From assembly GCA_026645935.1 (NCBI GenBank), contig JAPKMP010000005.1, forward strand, positions 1 through 64,000: a stretch of 64,000 bases of DNA. Direction: 5' to 3'. Made by a program: the position numbers and the translations under genes. The notes beneath the pieces are model-generated. The model was not told where the DNA came from, did not search any database, and saw nothing but the letters and a program-made list of their open reading frames with translations. The stretch is from Candidatus Villigracilaceae bacterium (GTDB lineage: Bacteria > Chloroflexota > Anaerolineae > Anaerolineales > Villigracilaceae). How positions within the stretch are numbered: position 1 is the stretch's first letter; the number at the start of each line of letters is the position of its first letter. Below are positions 1 through 12,324 of this stretch, piece after piece.

Positions 1-178
1 CTCCGCCGCCAGAATTACCACCGCCTTGGCCGTTGTTACCATCATTGCCGCCCCCGCCTGCTCCACCTTCCAGACCTTGTGAAGGGGCGCACGCAGAAAA
101 TAGCAACGACAATATTGTCAGCATTGCCACCAGGGCAAACAGCCCCTTCTCTCGTCGTTTGTTACGTATCGTGTACAT
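1..178 (-). CDS. Gly/Asn-rich putative lipoprotein, truncated by the window start
   Basis: Not in the ORF track because it runs off the edge. Minus-strand reading MYTIRNKRREKGLFALVAMLTILSLLFSACAPSQGLEGGAGGGGNDGNNGQGGGN...; lipobox-like LFSAC; AAGGAG 6 nt upstream of the ATG at 178. Confidence 0.6.
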   Translation of the reverse strand, partial: MYTIRNKRREKGLFALVAMLTILSLLFSACAPSQGLEGGAGGGGNDGNNGQGGGNSGGG

Positions 179-374
179 GATCATCTCCTTTTAAAATTAA
201 CCGTCTTTCTTTTATACCAATTAAAACTGCCATTAACCTTTCAATTTGCATACGTTTTGCGCAAAGCGCCAACACCCCCGGGCTTAGAAAAAGGCGACGC
301 TTCTTATAATATTATGTTGTTCAATACAGGTAGTTTGGGTCGAACTTCAACTGCATTATTGCCCCCTTCCAACC

Positions 375-839
375 CTACTTATTGTGTGAAATCCAGTACA
401 CAACAAGAAGCACCAAAATCATACCTGCCGCGATATAGAAGTTGCCACTGGTTATCGCCGACCCTGAAACGGATGAACCGGGTGGTTGAATGAAAGGCAA
501 AGCAACAACAGCCAATATCAACACAGTGACGACTGCCAGGAGCAAACCGGCTTGGGGATTGGCATGAAAATCGAAGAGCCGCTTCCAAAAGGACGGCTTT
601 ACTGCTTGTGTCTCTTCCCTGCTCACACGGTTTTTAAAGCGCACCAGCATCTGCTTTGCCTTCGCGTCTCTCTGTGAATCAGGGGGAAATGCATGAGTTA
701 AACGGAGCACTGTCTGCTCGAGGTGCAGCAATTCCTCGTCAGAAGCGGAGGCTATGGGGGCTGTTTTGCCACCGAGCAAGCGGTCGGTAAAATCTGCAAG
801 CTTGGAGTCTTTTTCGGTGTATTGAGTCTCTTGATCCAT
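375..839 (-). CDS. Hypothetical membrane protein, candidate anti-sigma factor
   Basis: 154 aa, two C-terminal hydrophobic segments, directly downstream of the ECF sigma gene on the same strand. Confidence 0.55.
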   Translation of the reverse strand: MDQETQYTEKDSKLADFTDRLLGGKTAPIASASDEELLHLEQTVLRLTHAFPPDSQRDAKAKQMLVRFKNRVSREETQAVKPSFWKRLFDFHANPQAGLLLAVVTVLILAVVALPFIQPPGSSVSGSAITSGNFYIAAGMILVLLVVYWISHNK

Positions 840-841
840 GA

Positions 842-1417
842 TTAAGTCTCCAGATGAGTGCGAAGAGCGGAAACTGCCCGTCGAAAAAGGGATTTGACTG
901 CTTCAAGATTCTGCCCGGTGTGGTCGGCAATTTCATTGAACTGCATTTCCTCGGCAAATCGGAGCAACAGGACCTCACGATAGCTTTCAGGCAGGTTCTG
1001 AAGCGCTCTTTGGAGGAAGATCCGCTCCTCCAAGGATTGCGAAGTGCTTCCCGTCGTCTGAGCGATGGCTTCCGTAAGCGGCGCGAGCCGGGGTTCCTGT
1101 TTGCGGGCGCGCCTGCGGTAGTACTCAGCCACTTTATGGTTGGTCAACGTGCGAAGCCAGGTTCCAAATTTGGCATCCCCACGGAAGGAGGCAAGGGATT
1201 TCATTGCGGCGAGAAATATCTCCTGAGTGACGTCCTCCACGTCGTTTTCCGGGACCACGTATCGCACCCGGTTGTAAACCCGGGGGAGGTGGCGGAGGTA
1301 AAGGACATCGAACGCCTCAGTGTTTCCATCCCTAAAGTTTTGGATGAGAAACTCGTCGCTGAGGTCATGGGAGGGAGTCTTGTTATTTTGCATATATTCA
1401 GTCGTCACGGACGTCAA
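842..1417 (-). CDS. RNA polymerase sigma factor, ECF/sigma-70 family
   Basis: Region 2 'DVEDVTQEIFLAAMKSLASFRGDAKFGTWLRTLTNHKVAEYYRRR' and region 4 'LPESYREVLLLRFAEEMQFNEIADHTGQNLEAVKSLFRRAVSALR'. Confidence 0.9.
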   Translation of the reverse strand: MTSVTTEYMQNNKTPSHDLSDEFLIQNFRDGNTEAFDVLYLRHLPRVYNRVRYVVPENDVEDVTQEIFLAAMKSLASFRGDAKFGTWLRTLTNHKVAEYYRRRARKQEPRLAPLTEAIAQTTGSTSQSLEERIFLQRALQNLPESYREVLLLRFAEEMQFNEIADHTGQNLEAVKSLFRRAVSALRTHLET

Positions 1418-1564
1418 AAATGGGTCGCCCAGTTCTGCATTTTCAGCGATTACTATAACATAATCAAGGCGGAATTGCGGGATTTTATTTTCAATGTAGT
1501 TAGGCTATAATAACCGCTGGCAACTTTAGGTTTGACAAGACTATCATAAATTTGGAGATGGCAC

Positions 1565-2323
1565 ATGTCCAAAATCATTTCAGTTCATTCCTTTCGCGGA
1601 GGGACGGGTAAATCGAACACAACCGCGAACATTGCGGCGCTTCTGGCAATGGACGGCGCGCGCGTAGGCGTGGTGGATACCGATATCGCCTCCCCCGGCA
1701 TCCACGTTCTATTCAACCTCGACGAAGCGGACATGGAACACTCTCTGAACGACTACCTGTGGGGCAAGTGCACCATCGAACAGGCGGCTCAAGACGTATC
1801 CGGGCATATCGGCGCGGAGGTCAAAGGGCAGATTTTCCTGATCCCCGCCAGCATCAAAGCGGGCGAGATCGCCCGCATCCTGCGCGAAGGATACGATGTG
1901 GGATTGTTGAATGATGGCTTCCGCGATGTGATCGAAAAGTTGAAACTGGACTATTTGTTGATCGACACGCACCCCGGTCTGAACGAAGAGACCCTGCTCT
2001 CCATCGCCATCTCGAACACGTTGATCATCATCATGCGCCCCGACCAGCAGGATTACCAGGGCACCGCTGTCACCGTGGACGTCGCCAAAAAACTGGATGT
2101 TCCGAAATTGCTGATCCTCGTGAACAAGACCCCCAGCAACCTCGATTTCGAAGAAGTGCGCAACCGCGTGGAACAGACCTATGAAGCGAAAGTTGGAGCC
2201 ATCCTGCCGCACTCGGATGAAATGATGATGCTCGCAAGTTCCGGGCTTTTTACCATTCAATTCCCGGAACACACCGTGACCAAGGGTTTGCGCAATCTGG
2301 TGGAACAGTTGAAAGCCGGTTGA
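1565..2323 (+). CDS. ParA/MinD-family P-loop ATPase
   Basis: Deviant Walker A 'HSFRGGTGKSNTTANIAALLA', 'VGVVDTDIASPG', 'YLLIDTHPGLNEETLL'. Confidence 0.88.
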   Translation: MSKIISVHSFRGGTGKSNTTANIAALLAMDGARVGVVDTDIASPGIHVLFNLDEADMEHSLNDYLWGKCTIEQAAQDVSGHIGAEVKGQIFLIPASIKAGEIARILREGYDVGLLNDGFRDVIEKLKLDYLLIDTHPGLNEETLLSIAISNTLIIIMRPDQQDYQGTAVTVDVAKKLDVPKLLILVNKTPSNLDFEEVRNRVEQTYEAKVGAILPHSDEMMMLASSGLFTIQFPEHTVTKGLRNLVEQLKAG

Positions 2324-2345
2324 TGTCCACCTGAAAGAAGGCCTT

Positions 2346-4761
<2,416 letters not shown>

Positions 4762-4888
4762 TGGAGCGCAGCGTCTCCCGACGTTGTATCGAACGGAGAG
4801 AGACGTTCGAGCCCGATTTGAGAACAGCAAACTAGACAGAAACCACCCCCTCGGCTAAACTTGCGCCATCTTTTTCGGAGGCATTTTC

Positions 4889-6100
4889 ATGGATTTTCAC
4901 AGCGTAGAGAACAACAGCACCCGCCGCATTGCCGCGCTCAAACAACGCGTGGACGAGGTCAGGAAACACGGTTACTACTTCTACAACCAGGCGGTGGAGG
5001 ATATGCTGCCCAACGCGAAGGTGCGCGTAAATGGCCGAATCATGGGGATGTACGCCTCCTACTCGTATTTGGGGCTGGTCGGCCACCCGCGCATTAACGA
5101 AGCCGCCAAACGCGCCGTGGACAAATTCGGCACAGGCACGAACGGGGTCCGCACGCTGGCAGGCACGCTCACCATCCATAACGAACTAGAAGAGACCATT
5201 GCCGATTTCAAACACGCGGAAGCCGCCGTCACTTATTCCTCCGGTTATGTGACCAACCTGACAACCATCTCCACCATGCTGGGGCGCGGCGATTACGTCT
5301 TCTCGGACAAGATCAATCACGCCTCCATCGTGGATGGTTGTCTGATGTCCGGCGCGGAATTCCGCCGCTTCAAACACAACGACATGGACCACCTCGAGGG
5401 CTTGCTCAAGAACGCTCCCGCCGAGGTCTCAAAACTGGTCATCGCTGATTCGGTTTTCAGCATGGATGGCGACATCATAGACCTGCCCAAGATCGTGGAA
5501 CTCAGCCGCAAATACAACGCCTGGCTGATGATCGACGAAGCGCACTCCATCGGGGTGCTCGGCAAGACCGGGCGCGGCATCGAAGAACACTTCGGCATGG
5601 ACGGAGTCATCGACATCAAGATGGGCACGCTCAGCAAGACCATCCCTTCGGTGGGCGGGTACGTCGCCGGAAAAAAGGAATTGATCGACTTCCTGCGCCA
5701 CGGAAGCCGCGCCTATATCTTCTCCGCGGCTCTGCCCCCGGCTCAAGCCGCCGCCGCGAACGAAGCCTTTAAAGTCATCCTCGATGAGCCCGAACGGATC
5801 GAACGCCTGAACGCCAACACAAAACAATTCATCGGCGGGTTGAAAAGCATGGGGTTCAACACCCTGCTGACCGAGACCGCCATCGTCCCCGTGCTGTGCG
5901 GCACGGACGAAAAAGCATTCGAACTGACCAAGCGCTGTCAGGAAAACGATATCTTCGTCCTTCCCGTCGTCTCGCCAGCCGTGCAGGAAGGCATGTCGCG
6001 CTTACGGGCGACAGTCACCGCCGCGCACGATCCCGCCGACATTGAACACGCGATGGAAGTGATCTATCAGGCGGGCAAGGAGATGGGGATGGTGAAATAA
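4889..6100 (+). CDS. PLP-dependent alpha-oxoamine synthase family (KBL/AONS/SPT-like acyltransferase)
   Basis: 'GTGTNGVRTLAGTLTIHNELEETIADFK', 'LMIDEAHSIGVLGKTGRGIEEHFG', PLP-Lys motif 'MGTLSKTIPSVGGYVAG'. Confidence 0.85.
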   Translation: MDFHSVENNSTRRIAALKQRVDEVRKHGYYFYNQAVEDMLPNAKVRVNGRIMGMYASYSYLGLVGHPRINEAAKRAVDKFGTGTNGVRTLAGTLTIHNELEETIADFKHAEAAVTYSSGYVTNLTTISTMLGRGDYVFSDKINHASIVDGCLMSGAEFRRFKHNDMDHLEGLLKNAPAEVSKLVIADSVFSMDGDIIDLPKIVELSRKYNAWLMIDEAHSIGVLGKTGRGIEEHFGMDGVIDIKMGTLSKTIPSVGGYVAGKKELIDFLRHGSRAYIFSAALPPAQAAAANEAFKVILDEPERIERLNANTKQFIGGLKSMGFNTLLTETAIVPVLCGTDEKAFELTKRCQENDIFVLPVVSPAVQEGMSRLRATVTAAHDPADIEHAMEVIYQAGKEMGMVK

Positions 6101-6125
6101 GAGAGATTGATGGATCAGAGATTGC

Positions 6126-6159
6126 AAATCGCTCATTGATGGAAATGGGCGATTTTTTT
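6126..6159 (+). terminator. Rho-independent terminator
   Basis: AAATCGCTCATT...AATGGGCGATTTTTTT after the 4889..6100 gene. Confidence 0.65.
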
Positions 6160-6337
6160 CTGGCGTTGATTCCAATCCGGGAGGCGAGACGGGGTTCGGG
6201 CGGAGTCAGAGGCGCCTGCCCTGACCACCCGTTAGGGCGTATCGAAGGGCATCCTGATAGGAATTGAAAGCATATTTAAAACGATTTTCTAACAAAGCCT
6301 GTTTACAATGCCGTTCAGATACACAAGGAGTAATATC

Positions 6338-7438
6338 ATGAAATGGCAATGGAAGTTGGGCACCTTCGCAGGTATTGATGTATTCATCCATGCCACCTTT
6401 CTTTTGTTGATCGGTTGGGTTGGATTTAGTCATTGGCTGGAAAATAACAATTGGCTGGACGTATTGAGCGGTATCGGGTTTATTCTCGCGCTCTTTTTGT
6501 GTGTGTTATTGCACGAGTATGGGCACGCACTCACCGCACGAAAATATGGGATCAAAACGCGCGATATTACGCTTTATCCAATAGGCGGCGTGGCGCGTTT
6601 GGAACGAATGCCCGAAAAACCGATCGAGGAATTGTGGGTTGCCCTGATGGGACCGGCGGTGAACGTGGTCATAGCGGCGGGATTGTTCGCGCTTCTTTTC
6701 CTGACCGGTGGCTTGGTGCCGCTGGCCGAGCTTGGGGTGGCCTCGGGAAGTTTTCTTGAACGGGTGATGGTGGTGAATATTTCACTTGTTTTGTTCAATC
6801 TCATTCCCGCCTTCCCCATGGACGGTGGACGCGTGCTGCGGGCTTTGCTCGCCATGCGCATGGATTACGTCCGCGCAACGCAGGTGGCGGCCTCCATCGG
6901 GCAGGGATTGGCTCTCGTATTTGGGTTCGTCGGTTTATTTTCGAACCCCTTCCTGCTCTTTATCGCTTTCTTCGTATGGATCGGCGCCTCCCAGGAAGCC
7001 GGCGCGGTCCAGATGAAGAACGTCATAAGCGGCATCCCTGTGGGGCGAGCCATGCTGACCGATTACAAGAGTCTCTCGCCGCGCGACTCACTATCATGCA
7101 TGGCGCAGTTGATCCTGGCGGGTTCCCAGCACGACTTCCCGGTCATCGACGATGACGGACGCATCCTGGGTGTGGTCACACGCGATGATTTCCTGGCTGC
7201 CCTCACCCAACACGGGCAAAACATTGCCGTCTCGGCGGTGATGCGTAGCAATCCACCGGAAGTGGACTCTTACGACATGGTCGAAATGGCATTGATGAAG
7301 ATTCAGGAATCGGGCTTTCCATCCCTGCCTGTCACCCACTCAGGCCAGTTGGTGGGCATCGTTACTGCCGAGAACATCACCGAATACTTGATGATCCGCA
7401 CCGCTTTGCAATCCTCGCGGATCGCCGTCACACCCTGA
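6338..7438 (+). CDS. Site-2 protease family (M50) metallopeptidase with CBS domains
   Basis: HExxH 'VLLHEYGHALTARKYG', second motif 'NLIPAFPMDGGRVLRALLA', C-terminal CBS pair; start trimmed to MKWQWKLG. Confidence 0.9.
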   Translation: MKWQWKLGTFAGIDVFIHATFLLLIGWVGFSHWLENNNWLDVLSGIGFILALFLCVLLHEYGHALTARKYGIKTRDITLYPIGGVARLERMPEKPIEELWVALMGPAVNVVIAAGLFALLFLTGGLVPLAELGVASGSFLERVMVVNISLVLFNLIPAFPMDGGRVLRALLAMRMDYVRATQVAASIGQGLALVFGFVGLFSNPFLLFIAFFVWIGASQEAGAVQMKNVISGIPVGRAMLTDYKSLSPRDSLSCMAQLILAGSQHDFPVIDDDGRILGVVTRDDFLAALTQHGQNIAVSAVMRSNPPEVDSYDMVEMALMKIQESGFPSLPVTHSGQLVGIVTAENITEYLMIRTALQSSRIAVTP

Positions 7439-7499
7439 TCGCACCAGACGGTAAAGATAAGAGGTTTCTAAACCACGAAACAATATTTTTCTGTATACT

Positions 7500-7625
7500 C
7501 TCAGCACTCCGATGGGGAGTAGCCGCCCAAATACGGGTAGCACAGTCGTCAATACGTTGCGCAATGCGCCTCCGGCTGTTCTGAAAAGGCAAGACCATCG
7601 TCAATGTCTTGACGATGGTCTTTTT
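7500..7625 (+). ncRNA. yybP-ykoY-type (Mn2+) riboswitch with terminator expression platform
   Basis: 'GGGGAGTAGCCGCC...AGTCGTCAATACG...GCGCCTCCGGCTGT...GGCAAGACC' follows the class consensus; then perfect hairpin GACCATCGTCAA-tgtc-TTGACGATGGTC-TTTTTATTT. Confidence 0.85.
7593..7625 (+). terminator. Intrinsic terminator of the riboswitch expression platform
   Basis: 12-bp perfect stem 7593-7604/7609-7620 followed by TTTTT. Confidence 0.85.
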
Positions 7626-7646
7626 ATTTATCAATCGAGGTAACGA

Positions 7647-8321
7647 ATGTCAGACACAATCGAATCGACGATACTTTCCACCTTGCAAACCATTTTCGAC
7701 CAGTTCGGCTGGGCGGGCGTTTTCGCGTTGATGACGTTCGAGAACGCCACCGGCATCACACCCAGCGAGATCATCCTCGCCTTTGCAGGGTGGATGTTGA
7801 TCGAACGGCACGGTATTTCGCCAATGTTCATCCCTATCGCTGGAATTTACGCCGGGTTGGGCAGCGCCCTGGGAGCCTCCATCGCTTATTGGGTGGCGCG
7901 CCTCGGCGGCAGGCCTGTCGTGTACCGCTTTGCCCGCTATCTGAGCATCGAACCCGCACTCATAAATAAATCGGAAGATCAGATGCACCGCTGGGGTCCG
8001 GGACTGGTATTGATCGGACGCTGCATACCGGGCATTCGCACATTGATCAGCATCCCCGCCGGGCTGGCGAAGATCCCGTTCGTCAAATTCTTCGCTGCCA
8101 CTTTCATCGGCGCGTATGTTTGGTGTACACTATTCATAGGGGCGGGCTACATCCTCGGGCACGAGTGGATGCTGATCAGCCATTACATCAAGACACACCT
8201 CCCGCTGGTCTTTTCCCTCGGCATCCTTGCCATGCTTGCCTTTCTGGCATATCAATTCCGCAATAGGATAAAATCATTGAGATGGTTCGCAATACTCAGG
8301 AACGTGAAAACAAACCAATGA
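7647..8321 (+). CDS. DedA family membrane protein
   Basis: 'FENATGITPSEIILAFAGWML', 'GLGSALGASIAYWVARLGGRPVV', 'GRCIPGIRTLISIPAGLAKIPFVKF'. Confidence 0.88.
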   Translation: MSDTIESTILSTLQTIFDQFGWAGVFALMTFENATGITPSEIILAFAGWMLIERHGISPMFIPIAGIYAGLGSALGASIAYWVARLGGRPVVYRFARYLSIEPALINKSEDQMHRWGPGLVLIGRCIPGIRTLISIPAGLAKIPFVKFFAATFIGAYVWCTLFIGAGYILGHEWMLISHYIKTHLPLVFSLGILAMLAFLAYQFRNRIKSLRWFAILRNVKTNQ

Positions 8322-11083
8322 ACTGGCACACGATAGAGGTCGAACAGGTATTGAACGAAACCGGCTCCTCCCAGGATTCAGGCCTGACCGCGGAGGAGGC
8401 GCAGGGACGTTTCTCCCAATACGGCGCGAATGAACTCATCGAGCGCGGCGGGCGGACACCCCTGAAAATCCTCTGGGAGCAAATCACCGCCACGATGGTC
8501 CTGATCCTCATCGCGGCGGCGGCCGTGGCAGGTTTGCTCGGCGACACGAAAAATACCATCGCCATCATTTCGATCGTCGCGTTATACGCCTTGCTCGGTT
8601 TTATCCAGGAATATCGCGCCGAGCAGGCGATTGCCGCCCTCAAGAAAATGTCCGTGCCGAATGTGCGCGTGCTGCGGGACGGCAAATTAAACGAACTTTC
8701 GGCGCGCGACCTTGTGCCCGGCGACGTGATTCAACTCGAGACGGGCAACATCATTCCAGCCGATCTGCGCCTGCTCGAAGCGGTCAATCTGCGCATCCAG
8801 GAAGCCGCGCTGACAGGCGAATCGGAGGCGATCGAAAAACATACCGCCGCCATCTCCGCGGAAGACCTTCCCCTCGGCGACCGTCGCAACATGGCATATA
8901 TGGGCACCATCATCTCACAAGGGCGCGGGCTGGCGCTCGTCGTTGGAACGGGGATGAAAACCGAACTCGGCAAGATCGCGGACATGATCCAATCTGTAAA
9001 GCAGGAGCAAACGCCGCTTCAACGCCGACTCGACGCGCTTGGTAAAACCCTTGCCCTCATCGGGTTGGGTATCGCAGTTTTGATCTTCATCCTCGGCATC
9101 CTGCGCGGCGACGAACTGCGCCACATGCTGCTCACCGCCGTCAGCGTTGCGGTCGCCATCGTACCCGAAGGTCTGCCCGCCGTCGTAACCATCACCCTCG
9201 CGCTCGGCGCACAGCGGATGCTTACAAGACAGGCATTGATTCGCAGGCTTCCCGCCGTCGAAACGCTTGGCTCGGTCACGGTCATTTGTTCCGATAAAAC
9301 CGGCACGCTGACCGAGAATCGAATGACCGTGGTCGTGTTGGATGTTGCGGAACACGCCATCGATCTGACCGGGGATGTGGCCCGCGACGGTTCGCTTCAC
9401 GCCACCCGCAGGCTGGGCTCGCCGGTCCAATCCTCCCTCTCGCTGACGATGATCGGCGGCGCATTGTGCAACGACGCCAGATTGATCGACGAAGGCGATG
9501 ACCGCTTTCGCACCATGGGCGACCCGACCGAAGGCGCACTGGTTGTTGCTGCGGCAAAGATGGGATATTGGAAATCCTCGCTTGATTCTTCCTTCCCGCG
9601 CGCGGCGGAACTTCCTTTCGACTCGGAACGCAAGCGCATGACCACCGTTCATCATCTCGGTCAATACGACCCCACCGTGCTCTCCGGCCTGGACATCGGC
9701 GACAAGCGTTACATCGCGTTCATCAAAGGCGGCGTGGACGGCCTGCTCGATATCACGAGCCACGTCTGGGCGAATGGCGAATCCATTCCATTGGATGAAG
9801 GTTGGAAGTCCAGGATCGAAGCGGCAAATGAGCGTCTCGCCAGGAAAGGGATGCGCGTCCTTGGCGTTGGATTCCGTTTGATGAATTCCATCCCTGAGAT
9901 CATTCAAACCGACCTGGAACAGAATATCACCTTCGTCGGTCTGTTCGGCATGATCGACCCGCCGCGCTCCGAAGTGCAGGATGCGGTGGCGGTGGCGAAA
10001 TCCGCCGGTATCCGCCCGATCATGATTACCGGCGATCATCCGCTGACCGCGATTGAAATTGCGCGGCAGTTAGGCATCGTTTCCGCTCCCGCCGCCGTCC
10101 CTGAAAGTCCACTTGCTCCTGCCGCCGTCCCCGGCGGCGGGGACTCCGCCGGGAGCATTAAGGCACTGACCGGCGTGGAGATCGAAAACCTGACTCCCGA
10201 CGAATTGAAAAACGTCGTGGATGAAGTCAGCGTGTTCGCGCGCGTCGCGCCGGAACACAAACTTCGCATCGTGCAAGCGTTGCAGGAGAAGGGTCACATC
10301 GTTTCGATGACCGGCGACGGCGTGAACGACGCGCCTGCCCTGCGCAAAGCGGATATCGGCGTGGCAATGGGAATCACCGGCACGGACGTTTCCAAGGAAG
10401 CGTCTGACCTGGTTTTGCTCGACGATAACTTTGCGACTATCGTTGCGGCTGTCAAGGAAGGACGTACGATCTACGACAACATCCGCAAGTTTGTGCGCTT
10501 CAGCGTGGCAGGCAACATCGGCAAGGTTTTGGTCATGCTGCTCGCTCCGTTTTTAGGAAAGCCGTTGCCGTTGCTTCCATTGCAGTTGCTATGGCTGAAT
10601 CTATTGACGGACGGTTTGCTCGGTTTGGGCATGGGAGTGGAAAACCCTGAAAAGGACACGATGAAGCGCAAGCCTTACTCCCCCTCCGAGGGCGTATTCT
10701 CGCGCGGCGCAGGGTTTCAAACGATCTGGGTCGGCGTGATGATTGGCGGGCTCGCGCTCGGGCTGGGAGCATGGTACTTCTTCACTGGCCGCCCCGAATG
10801 GCAGACGATGATCTTCACCTCGCTGGCATTCATGCAGATCTTTCAGGCATTCGCCGCCCGGTCGGATAAAGAATCTTTATTCGAGATCGGTATATGGAGC
10901 AATCCTGTTCTTGCGGGCATGGCGCTATTGGTTTTTGCCTTACAGATGATGGTGATCTACATCCCGGCAATGGCGAATTTCTTCGAAGTCGTCCCGCTTA
11001 GCCTCGCTGACCTTGCCATCTCGGCTGCTTCCGGGTTGGTCGTGTTCACAGTAATGGAAGTAAGCGAGAGATTTCGAAAGTGA
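8318..11083 (+). CDS. P2-type cation-transporting ATPase (Ca2+/Mn2+ class)
   Basis: '[17 protein letters not shown]', TGES '[11 protein letters not shown]', '[22 protein letters not shown]', '[13 protein letters not shown]'; ATGA overlap with dedA; start trimmed to [10 protein letters not shown]. Confidence 0.93.
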   Translation: MNWHTIEVEQVLNETGSSQDSGLTAEEAQGRFSQYGANELIERGGRTPLKILWEQITATMVLILIAAAAVAGLLGDTKNTIAIISIVALYALLGFIQEYRAEQAIAALKKMSVPNVRVLRDGKLNELSARDLVPGDVIQLETGNIIPADLRLLEAVNLRIQEAALTGESEAIEKHTAAISAEDLPLGDRRNMAYMGTIISQGRGLALVVGTGMKTELGKIADMIQSVKQEQTPLQRRLDALGKTLALIGLGIAVLIFILGILRGDELRHMLLTAVSVAVAIVPEGLPAVVTITLALGAQRMLTRQALIRRLPAVETLGSVTVICSDKTGTLTENRMTVVVLDVAEHAIDLTGDVARDGSLHATRRLGSPVQSSLSLTMIGGALCNDARLIDEGDDRFRTMGDPTEGALVVAAAKMGYWKSSLDSSFPRAAELPFDSERKRMTTVHHLGQYDPTVLSGLDIGDKRYIAFIKGGVDGLLDITSHVWANGESIPLDEGWKSRIEAANERLARKGMRVLGVGFRLMNSIPEIIQTDLEQNITFVGLFGMIDPPRSEVQDAVAVAKSAGIRPIMITGDHPLTAIEIARQLGIVSAPAAVPESPLAPAAVPGGGDSAGSIKALTGVEIENLTPDELKNVVDEVSVFARVAPEHKLRIVQALQEKGHIVSMTGDGVNDAPALRKADIGVAMGITGTDVSKEASDLVLLDDNFATIVAAVKEGRTIYDNIRKFVRFSVAGNIGKVLVMLLAPFLGKPLPLLPLQLLWLNLLTDGLLGLGMGVENPEKDTMKRKPYSPSEGVFSRGAGFQTIWVGVMIGGLALGLGAWYFFTGRPEWQTMIFTSLAFMQIFQAFAARSDKESLFEIGIWSNPVLAGMALLVFALQMMVIYIPAMANFFEVVPLSLADLAISAASGLVVFTVMEVSERFRK
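10086..10155. repeat. GC-rich imperfect palindrome inserted in frame in the P-type ATPase gene
   Basis: CTCCCGCCGCCGTCCC...GCCGCCGTCCCCGGCGGCGGGGACTCCGCCGGGAG; translates as the low-complexity segment [23 protein letters not shown]. Confidence 0.6.
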
Positions 11084-11138
11084 CCCGGATGGTCGAGTAG
11101 CGGCGCCCTGCGCCATGATTCGAGATCATCAGTAAAAT

Positions 11139-11161
11139 ATCCGTCTCACGATGAGGCGGAT
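11139..11161. terminator. Bidirectional hairpin terminator between convergent genes
   Basis: ATCCGTCTCA-cga-TGAGGCGGAT with A/T flanks. Confidence 0.7.
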
Positions 11162-11167
11162 TTTGAT

Positions 11168-11776
11168 TTAGCCAAATATCCCCTTCCACAATTGATACAG
11201 CCCAAACCCGGACAATGCAACCGCGGAGATGAGTAGCATGGTGCGATTCAATTTCGGTCCCAATGCCGAGGCACTGCCGAAGATAAAAATGATCAGGGCA
11301 AGGGTGGAGATCATGGCAAGATAGAAACCTGCGAGAAACACAATTCCATACACAGGGGTCTCGCGCCAGCCTTGCACCAAAATGGGACCGGTCGCAAACA
11401 TCCAAAAGATATAAGCGCCCGGGCTGAGAACATTGGTCATCGCCGCTTTGAAGATGGTCTGATTATTTGCAGGGTTGGAAGGCGCGATTGATTTGTCATA
11501 ATCCCGCCAGGATCTGTACGCGCCAAAGGCGAGATATAAAATGAAGAGCCCGCCTAGGATGTATAAGATTCGCTGTACCCAATCCGGTAGTTGGCTGAGG
11601 ACAAGCACGCTCAACAATATGATGGGACCGTCGCTCAGGAATGGAGCCAATGCGCCGGGGAGGGTCCGTTTCCAGCCGCGGGTGAGGGCTTGTGAAATGA
11701 GAAATGCCTGGAAAGGTCCAGGTTGGGAGGCAGCGGCGAAGCCAAACCCGATGCCTTGAATCAAGAAGAGCCACAT
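11168..11776 (-). CDS. LysE family translocator
   Basis: Six-TM profile, 'AAASQPGPFQAFLISQALTRGWKRTLPGALAPFLSDGPIILLSVLVLSQLP'. Confidence 0.8.
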   Translation of the reverse strand: MWLFLIQGIGFGFAAASQPGPFQAFLISQALTRGWKRTLPGALAPFLSDGPIILLSVLVLSQLPDWVQRILYILGGLFILYLAFGAYRSWRDYDKSIAPSNPANNQTIFKAAMTNVLSPGAYIFWMFATGPILVQGWRETPVYGIVFLAGFYLAMISTLALIIFIFGSASALGPKLNRTMLLISAVALSGFGLYQLWKGIFG

Positions 11777-11792
11777 GGTTATTAATAGATGC

Positions 11793-11825
11793 CGCTTGAT
11801 TGGGGGTTAAGCCCCCAATCAAGCG
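11793..11825 (-). terminator. Hairpin terminator
   Basis: CGCTTGATTGGGGG-ttaag-CCCCCAATCAAGCG, 14-bp perfect stem. Confidence 0.6.
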
Positions 11826-11832
11826 AATACAT

Positions 11833-12315
11833 TTAATCAAAAATGAATTTGGTCGGGTTTTCGAAGAACTTCGTCCACGCAAGGCACTGACGCGGGGTGA
11901 AAACGAACAAACCGCCTTCGTCCCATTGTGTGGCTTCAGGAGTGTAGCCGTCTTCAGCGTATTTATGAAAAGCAGCGACCAAACGTTGTGCGAATTCAGG
12001 CGTCGGCTTGGGCGCAGGGACGGTTATCCCTTCAAGGATGATCGCCTTCTGCCCATCTTCAAGATTTACAGTGACATTTGGATTCTCAACAATGTTGCGG
12101 GCATGGCGCGTTTCAGGACTGCCGTCGTAGTAAAGCTTGCCATCGAGATATACTGCCCAACGCGGCACGACATGCGGACGCCCACTTGGACGAACGGAGC
12201 ACATCCAATAATGTTTGGCGTTAGTCAGTTTTTCTTCGACATATTCCCAAGGCACTTCGGTTAAGGGATTATCGGCATAACCTTTTGGAAATTTCGGACG
12301 GGTGATTTTCGGCAT
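11833..12315 (-). CDS. Pyridoxamine 5'-phosphate oxidase family (FMN-binding split barrel) protein
   Basis: 'HYWMCSVRPSGRPHVVPRWAVYLDGKLYYDGSPETRHARNIVENPNVTVNLEDG'. Confidence 0.85.
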   Translation of the reverse strand: MPKITRPKFPKGYADNPLTEVPWEYVEEKLTNAKHYWMCSVRPSGRPHVVPRWAVYLDGKLYYDGSPETRHARNIVENPNVTVNLEDGQKAIILEGITVPAPKPTPEFAQRLVAAFHKYAEDGYTPEATQWDEGGLFVFTPRQCLAWTKFFENPTKFIFD

Positions 12316-12324
12316 TTCAACTTC

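Noticed and set aside
6206-6433. 75-aa minus-strand ORF at the M50 protease start
   Set aside because: Overlaps the protease 5' end in antisense; no SD or homology support.
8915-10039. 374-aa minus-strand ORF
   Set aside because: Antisense to the well-supported P-type ATPase; no domain signature.
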